A stretch of 64,000 nucleotides of DNA from Ascaphus truei (lineage: Eukaryota > Chordata > Amphibia > Anura > Ascaphidae). The DNA lies in contig CM071569.1 of the NCBI GenBank assembly GCA_036426205.1, forward strand, positions 284,771,119 through 284,835,118. The letters run 5' to 3'. Below the pieces are notes generated by a model. The model saw nothing but the letters and a program-made list of their open reading frames with translations. It was not told the origin of the DNA and searched no databases. Each line of letters opens with the position of its first letter. Position 1 is the stretch's first letter. Positions 45,335 through 57,490 of this stretch are shown piece after piece. The translations under genes were made by a program, and so were the position numbers.

Positions 45335-48300
45335 TGGCCCAGAATAGCAGCACTCTTGCCTTGGCCCAGAATAGCAGCACTCTTGTCTTGGCCCAGAATA
45401 GCAGCACTCTTGTCTTGGCCCAGAATAGCACCACTCTTGCCTTGGCCCAGAATAGCAGCACTCTTGCCTTGGCCTAGAATAGCAGCACTCTTGCCTTGGT
45501 CCAGAATAGCACCACTCTTGCCTTGGCCCAGTATAGCAGCACTCTTGCCTTGGCCCAGTATAGCAGCACTCTTGCCTTGGTCTAGAATAGCAGCACTCTT
45601 GCCTTGGCCCAGAATAGCAGCACTCTTGCCTTGGCCCAGAATAGCAGCACTCTTGCCTGGTGCCCAGAATAGCAGCACTCGTTGCTTGGCCATAAGAAGA
45701 ATCAACTCTTATCTTTGGCCCATAATAGCACCACTCTTGCCTTTCTCCAGATAGCAGCTACTCTTGCCTTCTGGACCTAGAATAGCAGCCACTCTTGCTG
45801 GTCCAGAATAGCACCACTCTTTGCACCTTGGCCGTAGAGCAGCACTCTTGCCTTGGCCCAGTATGAGCACACTCTTGCCTTGGTCTAGAATAGCAGCACC
45901 TTGCCTTGGCCCCGAATCAGCAGCACTCGTTCGCCTTGGCCCAGAATAGCAGCACCCTTGCCTTGGCCAGTATGCAGCACATCTGCCCATTGGTCTAAAT
46001 AAGCAGCAACTCTTGCCTTTGGCCCAGAATAGCAGCACCTCTTGCCTTGGTCCAGAACAGCACCGAACTCGCCTTGGCCCAATACAGCCATCTTGCCTTG
46101 GTCCAAATAGCACCCTCTTGGAGCCCACTTGCCCCCCTTAGCCTGCACTGCAGCACTCTTGCCTTGGCCCGATAAGCAGCACTCTTGCCCTCTGTTCCCT
46201 AATAGCACCACTCTGCCTTGTCCTAGACATTAGGCAGACCTCTGCCTTGGCCCGTATAGCACACTCTTGCCTTGCTTGGCCCGTATAGCAGCCCTCCTTC
46301 GCCTTCGGTCTAGAATAGCACACACTCTTTGCTTGGCCCAGAATACGCCGCACTCTGCCTTGGCCCGAATATGCAGCACTCTTGCCTTGGCCTAATAGCA
46401 ACCACTCTTGCCATTGCCCTAACTAGCACCACTCGTCTCCTTGGTCCAGAAGGCCTCACTCTTGCCTTGGCCTACGAATAGCAGCACTCTTGCCTTGGCC
46501 CAGAATACAGCACTCTTGCCTTGGCCGCGACATAGCAGCACGCTTGCCTTGGGCCTCGAATAGCAGCACGCCTTGCCTTCGGCCCAGAATAGCATGCACT
46601 CTTGGCCCTTGGTCCAGAATAGCACCACTCTTCTCTTAAGCTGTCCTAGAAAGCAGCAACAGCACTCTTCCTGGCCCAGCTAGTAGCAACACTCCTTTCT
46701 GCCTTGTCCCAGTTATGCAGCATCTCTGCCTTGGGTAGCTAGAATACACCCGCTTGCCGTGCCCAGAATAGCACACGCTCCTTGGCCCAGAATGCAGCAC
46801 TCCTTTACTTTTGCCTAGACATAGCAACCACACTCTTTCTTGCCTGGCCTCGAATAGCCCACACTCTTGCCTTGTGTCCCAGAATAGCACCAACTCTTGC
46901 CCCCCCTTTTTGCCTAATAGCAACACGTCTTCTTGCTTGACCAGAATAGTGCAGCATCTTGCCTTGCCCAGAAATAACAGCACTCTATAAGCCTGGCCTA
47001 GAAATAGCACAACTCTTGTCTCCTTTGGTCTGAAACCCAGAATAGCGACTCATTGCCCGTGTCCGAATAGCACCACACTCTTTGCCTTGGCCTGGAATAG
47101 CAAGCACTCTTTGCCTTGGCCCGAACTAGACACACCTTTTGCCTTTGTCCAGATCGCACCACTCTCTTTGCCTTGGCCTAGTATAGCAGGCACTCGTGCC
47201 TTGGCCGCAGTATAGCACACTCTTTGCCTGGCCCAGTATAACAGCCCTCTCTTGCCTTGGTCTAAATAGCACCACTCTTGCCTTGGCCCAGAATATCGCA
47301 TGCCCGATAAGTACAATATCACATTTGCGCCTTGGCCAGACATAGCATCCATCTTCTGCTGGGGATAGCCACTCTCCTGGCCTAGAACTAGCACCACTCT
47401 TGCCATGTGTCCAGAATAGCACCACTCTGGGCCTTGGCCTAGAATAGCAGCAACTCCTGCACATGCACACTCTGGCCTTGGCCCAGAATAAGCACACTGC
47501 TTGCCTGTGGCCCAGAATAGCAATCACTCGTCGTCTGGCCTCAGAATAGCACACTCTTGCCTTCGGCCAGTCATGCAGCACTCTTGCTGGCTCTGAATCG
47601 TCACCACTTTCCTTCCGAATAGCACACTTGCCTTGGCCCAGAATAGCAGAACTATCTTGCCTGGCCCAGAATAAAGCAGCACTCCTTGCCTTGCGCCCTA
47701 GAATAGGCACACACTCTTGCTTGGCTAGAATAGCACCACCTTGCCTTGGCCAGAATAGCACCACTCTTGCTCGCAAGAATAGCAGACACTCTTGCCTTGG
47801 CCCAGAATAGCAGCACTCTTTGCCTTGGCCCAGAATAGCACCACCTCTGCCTTGGCCTAGAATAGCAGCACCCTTGCCTTGGCCAAAATAGCAGTCACTC
47901 TTGCCTTGGTCCAGAATAGCAACTACTCTTGCCTTGGCCTAGAATGCAGCACTCTTGCCTTGGCCCAGATAGCACACTCTTACCCTTGGCCCAGAATAGC
48001 AGCCTCTTGTCTTGGCCCAGAATAGCAGCCACTCTTGCCTTGGCCCCAGTAATGGCACACTCTTGCCCTGGCCCAGTTAGCATCACCTTGCCTTGGCTAG
48101 AAATAGCACCCTCTTTTGCCTTGGCCATAATAACCACACCACTCTTGCCTTGGCCCAGAATAGCACACTCTTGCACTTGCAGAACCCTCAACACCACCTT
48201 TGCCTTGGCCCTAGATAGCACCACTCTTTTGCCTTGCCCCGATAGCACCACTCTTGGGCCTTGGCCTAGCAATAGCAGCACACTTGCCTCTGGCCTAGAA

Positions 48301-48730
48301 TAGCCAGCAACCTCTTGCCTTGGTCCCAGAATAGCACCCACTCTTTGCCTTGGCCGACACACTGATAGTCACCACTCTTAGCCTTTGTGCCAGAATAGCA
48401 CACCCTCTTGGACCTTTGGCCTATAATAGACAGCATCTCTGCCTTGGCCTAACATAGCAGCACTCTTTTGCCTTGGCCTAGAATAGCAGCCTCACCTTGC
48501 CTTGGCCTAGCAATAGCAGGCACACTCTTGCCTTGGCCCAGAATAGCAGCACTCCTTGCCTGGACCCAATAGCAGCACTCTTGCCTTGCCCAGAATCAGC
48601 ACTCTTGCCTTGATAGTACCGCACTTTTGGCCATCTGGATAGATACCAACTTTTGCCTATGGCCCCAATAGTTAGCACTGACTCCTGAATAGCTACACTC
48701 TTGACACTATACACTCTGTCACCCCTCCTT
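45335..48730. repeat. 27-bp minisatellite, about 125 copies, 3.4 kb
   Basis: The unit is CAGCACTCTTGCCTTGGCCC plus AGAATAG. Copies at 45340-45660 are clean; the rest carry many single-base gains and losses and end raggedly at about 48730. Open frames of up to 216 codons on both strands (Ala-Ile-Leu-Gly-Gln-Gly-Lys-Ser repeats on -, Leu-Pro-Trp-Pro-Arg-Ile repeats on +) are artefacts. It sits in the 17.4-kb STXBP5L intron. Confidence 0.97.
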
Positions 48731-48734
48731 CTCA

Positions 48735-49740
48735 CCGACCTCAACTTACCGATCCCCACCGACTTCCGAAATATCTCCCTGCCCGCGCAAGCGTGTAGTT
48801 CTCGAGTTACTTACATTGCACGTTAGGGTAATCCTCGTGCTGATGCAAAATTCCAGCTCTCCTCCTAAACCGCAACATATATTCTTTCCTAATAAAAAGT
48901 CTGTCTGTCTGTCTTTAGCACCAAGTCTTGTCTTCTTATACAGAGATTCTAACTAAAAAACACACACAACACCACAGCAGACAGATACGAGGGATAGGGC
49001 ACACATCAAAACACGGTGCTAAATTTGCATCATGATCTTACCTTTCTCTGGAACCCCACGTGTTTTGGTGGTGATATGGTACTCGTCAGTCCTGAGAATG
49101 TACTGACATACCATGTAAAATTGGCCGAAGCAAATTGTCCCGTCATGGAACATTTGTAAACCAACCGCTACACGAAACCACGTATTGCTACGAAGGAGCA
49201 GGAACCAATTGAAGCAAACAATTATTTTGGACAAAAGATGTACAAAAGCAATTCCGTGAAAACGCTTCCTTCCCCCCCCCCCCCCGGACCGCCCTCACCC
49301 ACCCGAACAAACTCCCGCCACCCCCCCCCCCCCCGTTTTGCCTTTAAACACGGTGAACTTCTGGAAGTGGACTTTGACATGCTGATTTGAAATGTTGGAA
49401 AGCCAAAAAGGTCCATCCACACAATAAAGGCATGTATGGGATGCGTGGTGGAGTTCCCTAGCCAAGAATCGCAACACTGTTAGCACTCTGCATCGACAGC
49501 TGTTCATCTCACGACAAGCTTATCATTTTGTCTGTAACAGAGAATGGAATAAACCTCAATGTGAGTAAGAATTCACAGTAGAGTCAGAAGATTACAGAAT
49601 TGAGGGCCCAAGGCGGCATTCCTAGATGGATACTGGTTTCACTGAGGCTGCGCTAAGACTATGGATCAGTGTGACCTTTCACTGCATACAGAACACTGAA
49701 AAGATTGCGCCTGGTACAAGACGTACTCAGTTGCAAAGGG
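48735..49740. other. STXBP5L intron, with unidentified open minus-strand stretch
   Basis: Contains (GTCT)n at 48898-48915 and two long C runs at 49273 and 49320. On the minus strand, 49234-49019 is open for 71 codons and includes FHDGTICFGQFYMVCQYILR followed by TDEYHITTKTRGVPEKG, then a GTAAGA donor-like site. I do not recognise the protein. It may be an old transposon fragment. Confidence 0.35.
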
Positions 49741-49747
49741 TCCAAGC

Positions 49748-49890
49748 AGGAGTGGCCAACGCCAGTCCTCAAGGGGCCACAACAGGCCAGGTTATTAGGG
49801 ACATCCCTGCTTCAGATGGGTGATTGAGGTGGGCTCAATCAGTGGCTCAGTCGTTGTGGCCCTTGAGGACTGGAGTTGTCCACCCCTGAT
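49748..49890. mobile_element. Diverged copy of the common dispersed MITE
   Basis: GAGTGGCCAACGCCAGTCCT on the left and CCCTTGAGGACTGGAGTTGT on the right, with a shortened middle. Confidence 0.8.
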
Positions 49891-51140
49891 CTAGGTCTTT
49901 AGCAGAAAGATGCCCGTGAACGCAGCACATCTGTTGGCAAGGGGCATCAAGATACCGCTGGGCGTTATAATCTGGTCTGGGTCATCTTTGCTCATATTGT
50001 TGAGCAATCACAACACACAATCACATTATCTAGCTGAAAATGTGTCAGTGTATACATCTCCACAAATGAGAATCAACGCATGGCAATGCCCTGCTTGTGA
50101 AAAACCTCGCTGCATTCTCATGGGAATGCTAGGCAAGGTGGAATAAGGTGTTGCAGATAAACTGAGAAGATATATAATTAAAAATATAAATATAATTATA
50201 ATATATTTAAGTAAAGTGAAGAGTAATTAATCCTGAAGCACAGAGAAGCAATAGTTGTTTTATATCAGCAACACATCGCCATATCAAAACTCAGCAGGTC
50301 AAACAAACAACTTCCATGTCCCGCTAACATGTCTTTCACCCCATTTATATTACGTTTGGTCACTCTTTTTAGAGGCAAACTCTAAGGCATATATAATTAA
50401 TATCCATTAGTGCATTTTCTATATTTTTTTGGGATAAATTTATGCACATATTAGTCCGGCGGAGGCCCTGAGACTGACCTGTTGCGGCGCTGCATGCTAA
50501 CGCTCTATTTGTTAATGCTTTAAGTATGTCAATATTGTGAGTACCATGCTCAGTTTTTTATACATAGATAAAATACCTTATACACGATGTCTCGCTATGG
50601 TGTTCGCATTCTCTTGTCTCTTGCGGTCCATCATTCTACTCTACCGAGACATCCAATCTCCAGATTCTGCACTGTGATACATTTCCTTTGCAGGGACTTC
50701 CTCTGCTCCCCGGTGAGATTGAAGACCTACCGCGTATGGAAATGCCACAATACACCTCTTCCCCGTGGAAAATGCTCTATATGGTGCGTTAACGGAGTGT
50801 AATGCCAGGAAACCGCCTGCCTGATATATTCCCATCACAGGTCGCGACTTTCCTGAGCGGTGACTCAAAGCCATTTAACAACAAGTGTGACATCACACTG
50901 AAGACTTCTGAGGTGATTACATACGTTGACAAAGGCTCTCGCCCAAACCAGGTGATAGGTGGAAAGCATTTGTGGCTAAGGTGAGCTACTGATTCTGCAA
51001 CAAACTGTCTCGTGCAGGACGTTCTCCTAACTAGACTTTTACTCTGGGACCTGCCAAACTGGTGCTGAACATTTACTGGAAAAGCTCCCTTACAAGAGAG
51101 ACGGATCCCCGTCATCAGGAAGGAAAGAGAGTCAAGTTAC
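49891..51140. other. STXBP5L intron, no gene seen
   Basis: AT-rich at 50160-50440. Open frames at 50587-50874 and 50789-51115 have no recognised domain. Confidence 0.45.
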
Positions 51141-51144
51141 CATT

Positions 51145-51510
51145 TTCAACATCATAAGGGGTGGACAATTTAACTTTTGAGAGAGGCTACCTCAACTTCG
51201 ATTTGTTTACATTCGAAAAGAGGCGTCTAAGAGGGGATATGATAACTATATACAACACTATATTCGGGGGACAATACAAGGAGCTTTCAAATGAACTACA
51301 TCCACGGGCCAGTACAAAACGGACTCTGGGTCATCCCTTAAGGGTTGGAGGAAAGGAGATTTCACCAGCAATAAAGGAAAGGGTTCTTTACAGTAAGGGC
51401 AGTTACAGCGTGGGATTCATTACCATGGAGACTGTGATGGCAGATACAATAGATTTGTAAAAAAAGGTTGGACATCTTTTAGAAAGGAAAGGTAGAATTT
51501 ATCAACCATG
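51145..51510 (+). mobile_element. CR1/L2-like LINE fragment C
   Basis: Frames (with breaks) read FTFEKRRLRGDMITIYNTIF, then GQYKELSNEL and a KERVLYSKGSYSVGFITMET segment matching fragments A and B. Truncated at both ends and frameshifted. Confidence 0.88.
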
Positions 51511-51771
51511 GGTGCCGTCCCATTAAAAGATATCACCCTACACTTCTTCCTCTCTCTCTTCCTTCATTCCAGTATTTTACTACATTAAGTGGCGTATGTG
51601 TTACATTTAATAAGATAACGCGCCACGCTTTAACATAAGATGTAACCAACAGCTCGTCTACCCACATATTTCCCCCCTGTTCCACTCCTATTAACTGAAA
51701 TGTACCACATGCATTATTTTGGACGGGCGTCTTAAGCATAGAATAATTTTTTATTCAACAGAAACAGGATC

Positions 51772-52290
51772 TAAAGGGGATCCAAGCCTCTTAAAAGGGG
51801 CAATCCACAGCTCTTAAGGGGCAATCCAGCTTAAGGGCATATCCAAACGCTCTTATTTTTGTAGCCAGGATTGAAGCTTGGGTCTCCCGGAGCGGGACCC
51901 CCCATTCATTCATCCAGCTGTGGTGGACCCCCCTGCTTCCGGAGAACGTACGTACCTCTGTAGAAGGTGGCTGCTCAGCTGCTTGCTCGGACTGGCAGGG
52001 TTCACGTAATGGCCCGCTTTTCAAACCTCCCGCTCCCTGCTGGCCAATAGGAAAGCCGTGACACATCAGATCTAAGCTTCCTATTGGCCCACCGTGAACG
52101 CGTGAGACTTAACGTTTAAATGGCAGCCGGAGCGGCTACCGCAACTCTACTTGAGGTAAGTATCTCCGAAGCAGGGGGTCCCCAGAGCTGAAGTTAACGG
52201 GGTTCACCCCAGAGACCCTTACTTCAATCCTGAGTAAAAAAAACAACATAATTAACATGTTAAAAAAAAGCATTTGGATTACTCGTTTAA
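51772..52290. mobile_element. GC-rich inverted-repeat element
   Basis: The left arm holds GGATTGAAGCTTGGGTCTCC (51868) and CCCTGCTTCCGGAGAACG. The right arm holds the opposite strand, CTCCGAAGCAGGGGGTCC and AGACCCTTACTTCAATCC (ending at about 52234). The middle has CCTATTGGCC on both strands. The outer ends are unclear. Confidence 0.65.
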
Positions 52291-52474
52291 GTACTAAAAA
52301 AAGACATTCAAAAACAGATCAACATCTGTAACAGAAACACACGAACTGACTGGGAAAACAGGAACGGGACAATGCTTTGTCCTGACACAGACTGGACAGA
52401 GGGGCGTGACGAGACCACGAAGGGCAATGCTTCTGCAAACGGAGGAGTGAGAGGACGGGTATGATACCACGGGA

Positions 52475-52481
52475 TCACACA

Positions 52482-52533
<52 letters not shown>

Positions 52534-52560
52534 CACACACACAACAAAACATGAACATCA
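52475..52560. repeat. (CA)n microsatellite
   Basis: CACACACA run with two short interruptions. Confidence 0.96.
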
Positions 52561-52721
52561 CACACCACACACCAATAACCCTATTCCATCCACGTATGTC
52601 CACGTGTTATTCAAGCAACATACAAGGCACATTGTTACTAGCCGATTTACAGCTGTGGGATTACAAGCCAACACACATTCTGGGACATGCAGAAATCACC
52701 ACGTAACAGGTATATTTATCA

Positions 52722-52978
52722 TATCTCTAAGTAATAATAATAATAGCATGTTCTTGTGTAGCACTGATAGTTTTACATAGCGCTTTACAGAGACATTTTG
52801 CAGACACAGGTCCCTGCCCCGTGGAGCTTACAATCTATGATTTTGGTGCCTGAGGCACAGGGAGATAAAGTGACTTGCCCAAGGTCACAAGGAGCCGACA
52901 CCGAGAATTGAACCAGGTTCCCCTGCCTCAAACGCAGTGCCAGCCAGTGACTTTACTCATTGAGCCGCTCCTCTCCTA
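52722..52978 (-). mobile_element. Well-preserved tRNA-derived SINE with MIR-like core
   Basis: On the minus strand, GGAGAGGAGCGGCTCAATGA (box A-like) is followed by CCTGGTTCAATTCTCGGTGT (box B-like GGTTCAATTC), then the core TGTGACCTTGGGCAAGTCAC and GATTGTAAGCTCCACGGGG, and a (TAT)n tail. CTAAGTA occurs on both sides (about 52724 and 52977) as a likely target duplication. The box B and the GACCTTGGGCAAGTCACTT core are recalled features of the MIR/CORE-SINE group. Confidence 0.85.
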
Positions 52979-53069
52979 AGTATCTAAAGTGCTGCACAGA
53001 ACACACCACATTCATTGTTCCCAAAAGTTGCAAGTGATGGTCCATCTGTGACCTCATAATACCTTACAT

Positions 53070-53278
53070 CAGGGGTTCTCAACTCCAATCCTCAAGGGCC
53101 ACCCACAGCTCAGGTGTTGAGGATGACCCATCAGCTTCAGTACAGGTGGCTCAATCTCAAAGAGACTGAACCACTGATTGAGCCACTTGAGCTGAAGCAC
53201 GGACTGATTGAGTCCCTTGTGCTGAAGCAGGGATATCCTGAAAAGCTCACCTCTTGGGGACCGGAGCTGAGCCCCCCC
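53070..53278. mobile_element. Copy of the common dispersed MITE
   Basis: CTCAACTCCAATCCTCAAGG, AGTACAGGTGGCTCAATCTC, then GATTGAGCCACTTGAGCTGA and GAAGCAGGGATATCCTGAAA. Confidence 0.85.
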
Positions 53279-53832
53279 ACCCTACATGTAACATAAAGAA
53301 TGGCTTTCAATGGGCTTATTTCAGAATAATAATCGTTTGAACGGATACAACCAAAAACAGTCATGTTATTATCACCGATAATCAGTTCAAGTGGAAATGT
53401 TGAATTTTCCCTGTGACGCGGATCGCATTCTACCAATTACTTTAAAAAGGTGACGCTATCAACACCTCTTTATCTGTCAAAACCTCTCATTCCGACCAAC
53501 CTCCGAATCCAATTCTACTTCCGTCTTCAAAGAGAGAGAAATCTGCTTACTGCTCTCCTCTGATGCTTCCTCACTTTATTATCAGATGAATCACATCCCT
53601 CCTACGCATAGCCTTCAGACATCCCCAGTCCTGTTTGTCTCGTGCCTTCAAGAGGGAGGTTTGGCATCAATAAAAAAAAAAATCAACCACCATTGACTAA
53701 TAAAATATTGCTCTCTCTCCCCCCCCCCCCCCCCCCCCCGCTCCTCTTCTAGTGGATTCTGGGACTCCGTGAGCAACTTCTACTCTCATACTGTATCTTT
53801 GCATCTTTGACATTTCTTATCAGACTAAGGAT

Positions 53833-54396
53833 GTACCGAGTACTGGGTAATTACCCGGCACTTTTTAAGCTACCTGGAAATTACCCAGACCCGGCACCAG
53901 GGGTTGGTAATTTCTGTTCTGCTCCCTGTTACTTGCAGCCGGCGGAGGGTGAGGAAGACCGCTGCAACATCGTGGGAGCAGCAGCAGACGCCCTGGTGGC
54001 GGTGGCAGCAGCAGCTGATGTCCTTGTTCAGCCGGTGGGAGCAGCAGACGACATCCTGGTGGAGGTGGCAGCAGCGGAACACAGCACACAGCTGATGCCG
54101 ATGGGAGCCGGGGAACCATGTGACCGGAGCGGGAGCATTCCTATTGAAGCAGAGAAGCTGCTGTCCATCATGAAACGCTCCGCTCCGGTCACATGTTCTC
54201 CCATGCTCCCACCGGCATCAGCTGTGTGCTGTGTTCCGCTGCTCCCGCCGGCTGAACAAGGACTTCTGCTGCTGCCACCAGGACGTCTGCTGCTGCTCCC
54301 ACGAGGTCACAGCGGCCTTCCTCACCCTCTGCCGCCGGCAAGTGTATGCTACCCGGGTCGGGTACCGGATACCAGGCAAAAAAGAGGACTCGGTAC
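53833..54396. mobile_element. Palindromic element, 564 bp
   Basis: It starts GTACCGAGTACTGGGTAATT and ends GAGGACTCGGTAC. The arms are reverse complements through most of their length: AGCCGGCGGAGGGTGAGGAA against TTCCTCACCCTCTGCCGCCG, CTGATGTCCTTGTTCAGCCG against CCGGCTGAACAAGGACTTCT, and CATGTGACCGGAGCGGGAGC against GCTCCGCTCCGGTCACATG, meeting at about 54150. Short direct repeats of GTGGGAGCAGCAG lie within each arm. Long open frames (up to 212 codons) run through it, Ala/Val-rich on + and Pro/Leu/Ser/Cys-rich on -. They mirror each other and show no domain. Confidence 0.85.
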
Positions 54397-54809
54397 AACA
54401 CTAAATCAGACTATTATAGCACTCATTCTATTTAAATTAATTTAACCACAGTTTCAAGAAACTTTATTGTTACATACGCTAGGGTTACCAGGAGTCCAGT
54501 ATTGAAACGGACTGTCCTGTATTTGGACTCTCTGTCCAGTAAAAAATGAGAGGTAATACTGGACATGTGTGTGTATACCGGTATTACCTCTCTGGACATA
54601 GTGACCTGACCCATCCAATTTCTTTCCAGAAATGTCTTTTCCTTATCATTGGGGGCTGCACATTTAATGTAAGTGCTTACCACACCCCTTATTTCTCACA
54701 CTGCACTCATCTCCCTATAGTTAATTTCGACTTCTCGTAGAAGTCCTTAAAGATACAGAATTGTTGATCAACTCAAAGGGCTCATAAAAGACCCTTTTCA
54801 AGAGAATAT

Positions 54810-55110
54810 ATACGGATGCAGCCATGAGTATTCTAACACTTGCCTGGGAAAATCTGGGATCTCCCAGTAATCGCTGCAACATTTCTGTGACATTTTCTGC
54901 AAACAGAATAATGGCCCATCGGATTAGCACAGCGGGGGTCCCCTGGCAGTCCCATTCAAACTGAATGAGACTGCCAGGGACCCCGCTGTGTTAATCCGAT
55001 GGGCCATTAGTCTGTTTGCAGAAATGTCACAGAAATGTTGCAGCATTACTGGGAGATTGCCCCAGATATTCAAAGGCAAGTGTTCGGATACCTGTTGCTA
55101 CATCTGTAGG
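54810..55110. mobile_element. Near-perfect palindrome, about 150-bp arms, no spacer
   Basis: The arms meet at about 54959 (TCATTCAAACTGAATGAG-like centre). Left arm: GCAACATTTCTGTGACATTT, AATGGCCCATCGGATTAGCA and CCTGGCAGTCCCATTCA. Right arm: TGAATGAGACTGCCAGGGAC, TTAATCCGATGGGCCATTAG and AATGTCACAGAAATGTTGCA. Similarity fades outward past ATTCTAACACTTGCCT / AGGCAAGTGTTCGGAT. Confidence 0.92.
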
Positions 55111-55627
55111 TATTGCCCTGTGTATTTTTGTCACATTGGCAGTAGCTTTGGACATCTTTGTTCATAATAGAAGGCATTATTACACTACGGATGACCGACG
55201 CACGCAGAAATCTCTACGTCTCTCAGTAGGGGGTGACTAATACTAATCTCACAGGTCAGGCCTGATGAGGGTCACTGTGGTATTTTCTTGCCAGTAGAGG
55301 GCAGTGCTTTGCTAATTCCAATGGGACTTTTTTTCCCTGAATGAAATTGTTAGTCCAGTTTAAATATATTTGGCAATAACCAATTAAAATGCAGCACATG
55401 CAGTATAACTGCTTTCCCCAACCGTTTGATCCTAAGCCAATGTGTTACCCGCTATCAGGTTCTCAGCTCCCTCACCTGAATGTTCCCTTCCTGCCACAAA
55501 CTACACCTGACAATGCAACCCCCCCCCCAAAAAAAAACATACCCCTAAAAAGTCAGTTATCAATTACAGTCGGCTACTATGATTTGCCTTCTTGTCTCCT
55601 CTGATCACTATCAAGGAGGTGTCAGCT
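55111..55627. other. STXBP5L intron, no gene seen
   Basis: Unique sequence; nothing recognised. Confidence 0.45.
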
Positions 55628-55990
55628 TTAAAGCTGCAGACCGAGCAATATCCTATCTGTGTGTTTTTTGATAAATCAGTTCTGTACTATGAGAAAATAC
55701 TTGTAGCATTTAAAAAACAACAACTTTGAATGACATTTTGAATGTATTATAATGTAAGAAGCATTTTTTGTTTCTAAAGCAACCATTTACAAAGTCACAT
55801 CTCCTTCCTCGTCTGAAAGAGGCCCTGGCACACCTCTTTTTGAGCCCTGCCCTCTCTCTAGCAGTGCACCAATTGAATCTAGTGCCTGCCTGGTCACATG
55901 ACCTTCCCCACAGAACTTTGCATCTTTGGTCCTCTTCTGCTGCACTGCCATTTAGTGAACCCCCGAGCCGAATCTTCGCTGATTGATCGG
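55628..55990. mobile_element. Partial TTAA MITE related to the one at 22837
   Basis: Starts TTAAAGCTGCAGACCGAG. It continues with TGTGTGTTTTTTGATAAATC, AGTTCTGTACTATGAGAAAA and GGCCCTGGCACACCTCTTTT, which match the reverse complement of the right-hand part of 22837-23307. No matching far end was found, so it is truncated or recombined. Confidence 0.7.
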
Positions 55991-56489
55991 CAACGTAGCT
56001 AATTACTTATCATTGTGTGGATTGTATGGATAACCATATTAAAGTAATCAAAAAAAGTTGATGAATCGTGTCAAGAAGACACGGCTCACACACACAGAAA
56101 TCCCTATATTGATGCACAACAGACTAGAGGTTGTAATGATTTTCTGAACTGTGTAAAAATAATAAATGTTTATTGATGTTTACTTTTATATTAAAGTTGC
56201 AATAAAAAGCAATTAAAAAGCAATGTGTACCACTTATTGAAGTTGAAACCCCTTGGGATATATTAAAGCCCTATAAGTGAAAATGTGTCAAGGACCTACA
56301 CGGGGTCCGGTGCATTAAACACTAGGATAGGGCTTGAAGGAGTAAGTTGAGTCTCAAATCAAACTGAATATGTTGCCTTTAAATGAGTGTAAGTGCTAAC
56401 CCTTGGGGCACTGTAATGATAGTCTTAGAACGACTGCACACACACATTAGGCTATAAAGTGTGTCTTTTTAGGAGTTGGTCATGAAGGG

Positions 56490-56795
56490 GCACTCACACT
56501 GTAGATCTGCACTCACACTGTAGATCTGCACTGACACTGTAGATCTGCACTCACACTGTAGATCTGCACTCACCCTGTAGATCTGCACTCACCCTGTAGA
56601 TCTGCACTCACCCTGTAGATCTGCACTCACCCTGTAGATCTGCACTCACCCAGTAGATCTGCACTCACCCAGTAGATCTGCACTCACCCTGTAGATTTGC
56701 ACTCACCCTGTAGATTTGCACTCACACTGTAGATCTGCACTCACACTGTAGATCTGCACTCATACTGTAGATCTGCACTCACACTGCACTCACAC
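56490..56795. repeat. 19-bp minisatellite in the left arm of the fold-back element
   Basis: GTAGATCTGCACTCACACT recurs at 56501, 56520 and 56539 (19-bp period), about 16 copies, with a CCCT/CCCA variant block in the middle. The right arm lacks the array; only TCTAGTTATATTGCAAGATC remains near the corresponding place (about 57930). Confidence 0.95.
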
Positions 56796-57282
56796 GGTTC
56801 CCGTTTGCTGACAGTAGGAGCTGAGTGGTTGATTCATTATTCTAGTCTATGATCAGTTCCTATATAGACCTTAATGTACACCTGATCACAAATATTTTTC
56901 TACCAGTACCTACCCGTGGTGGTCAAAATGTGGATATAAGCAATTAAACATCAACAGGTCAATTTATAAACAAGGTTCAAATGAAATACGTCTCAACATA
57001 AAATATCAAAAGGTAACAACACTGGTTACTGTGTTACTGTAAGTCACTCTTGACGTCGTATTGGGGGTGTACATAGTAAGCAAATTAAAGTCAAGCACTT
57101 CAAAAGAAGTGTCAATATCGACATCATTACTGCCTGTAATTAAATATATGTGTATGGTACAACACAACATCAGTTGAAACATTAATGTCAATATGAAACA
57201 AGGGCTGACTACATTGTAGCCAACATCTGCTACACAGTGTAGTTACACATACTCACAGAGACACTGGGGCAGAAAGATATGC

Positions 57283-57490
57283 TCACACAGCAATGACCCG
57301 TGAGTGTGAGCTGCGTGGCTATCACACAGCAATGACCTGTGAGTGTGAGCTGCGTGGCGATCACACAGCAATGACCCGTGAGTGTGAGCTGCGTGGTGAT
57401 CACACAGCAATGACCCGTGAGTGTGAGCTGCGTGGCGATCACACAGCAATGACCCGTGAGTGTGAGCTGCGTGGCTATCACACATGGATA
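57283..57490. repeat. 39-bp tandem repeat in the loop, five copies
   Basis: The unit is CACACAGCAATGACCCGTGA plus GTGTGAGCTGCGTGGCGAT. The copies differ only at one or two sites. The + frame reads MTRECELRGDHTA five times; this is an artefact of a 39-bp unit. Confidence 0.95.

Noticed and set aside
53807..54445. 212-codon Ala/Leu-rich protein
   Set aside because: It runs through a palindrome, and mirrored frames exist on the other strand with the same block order.
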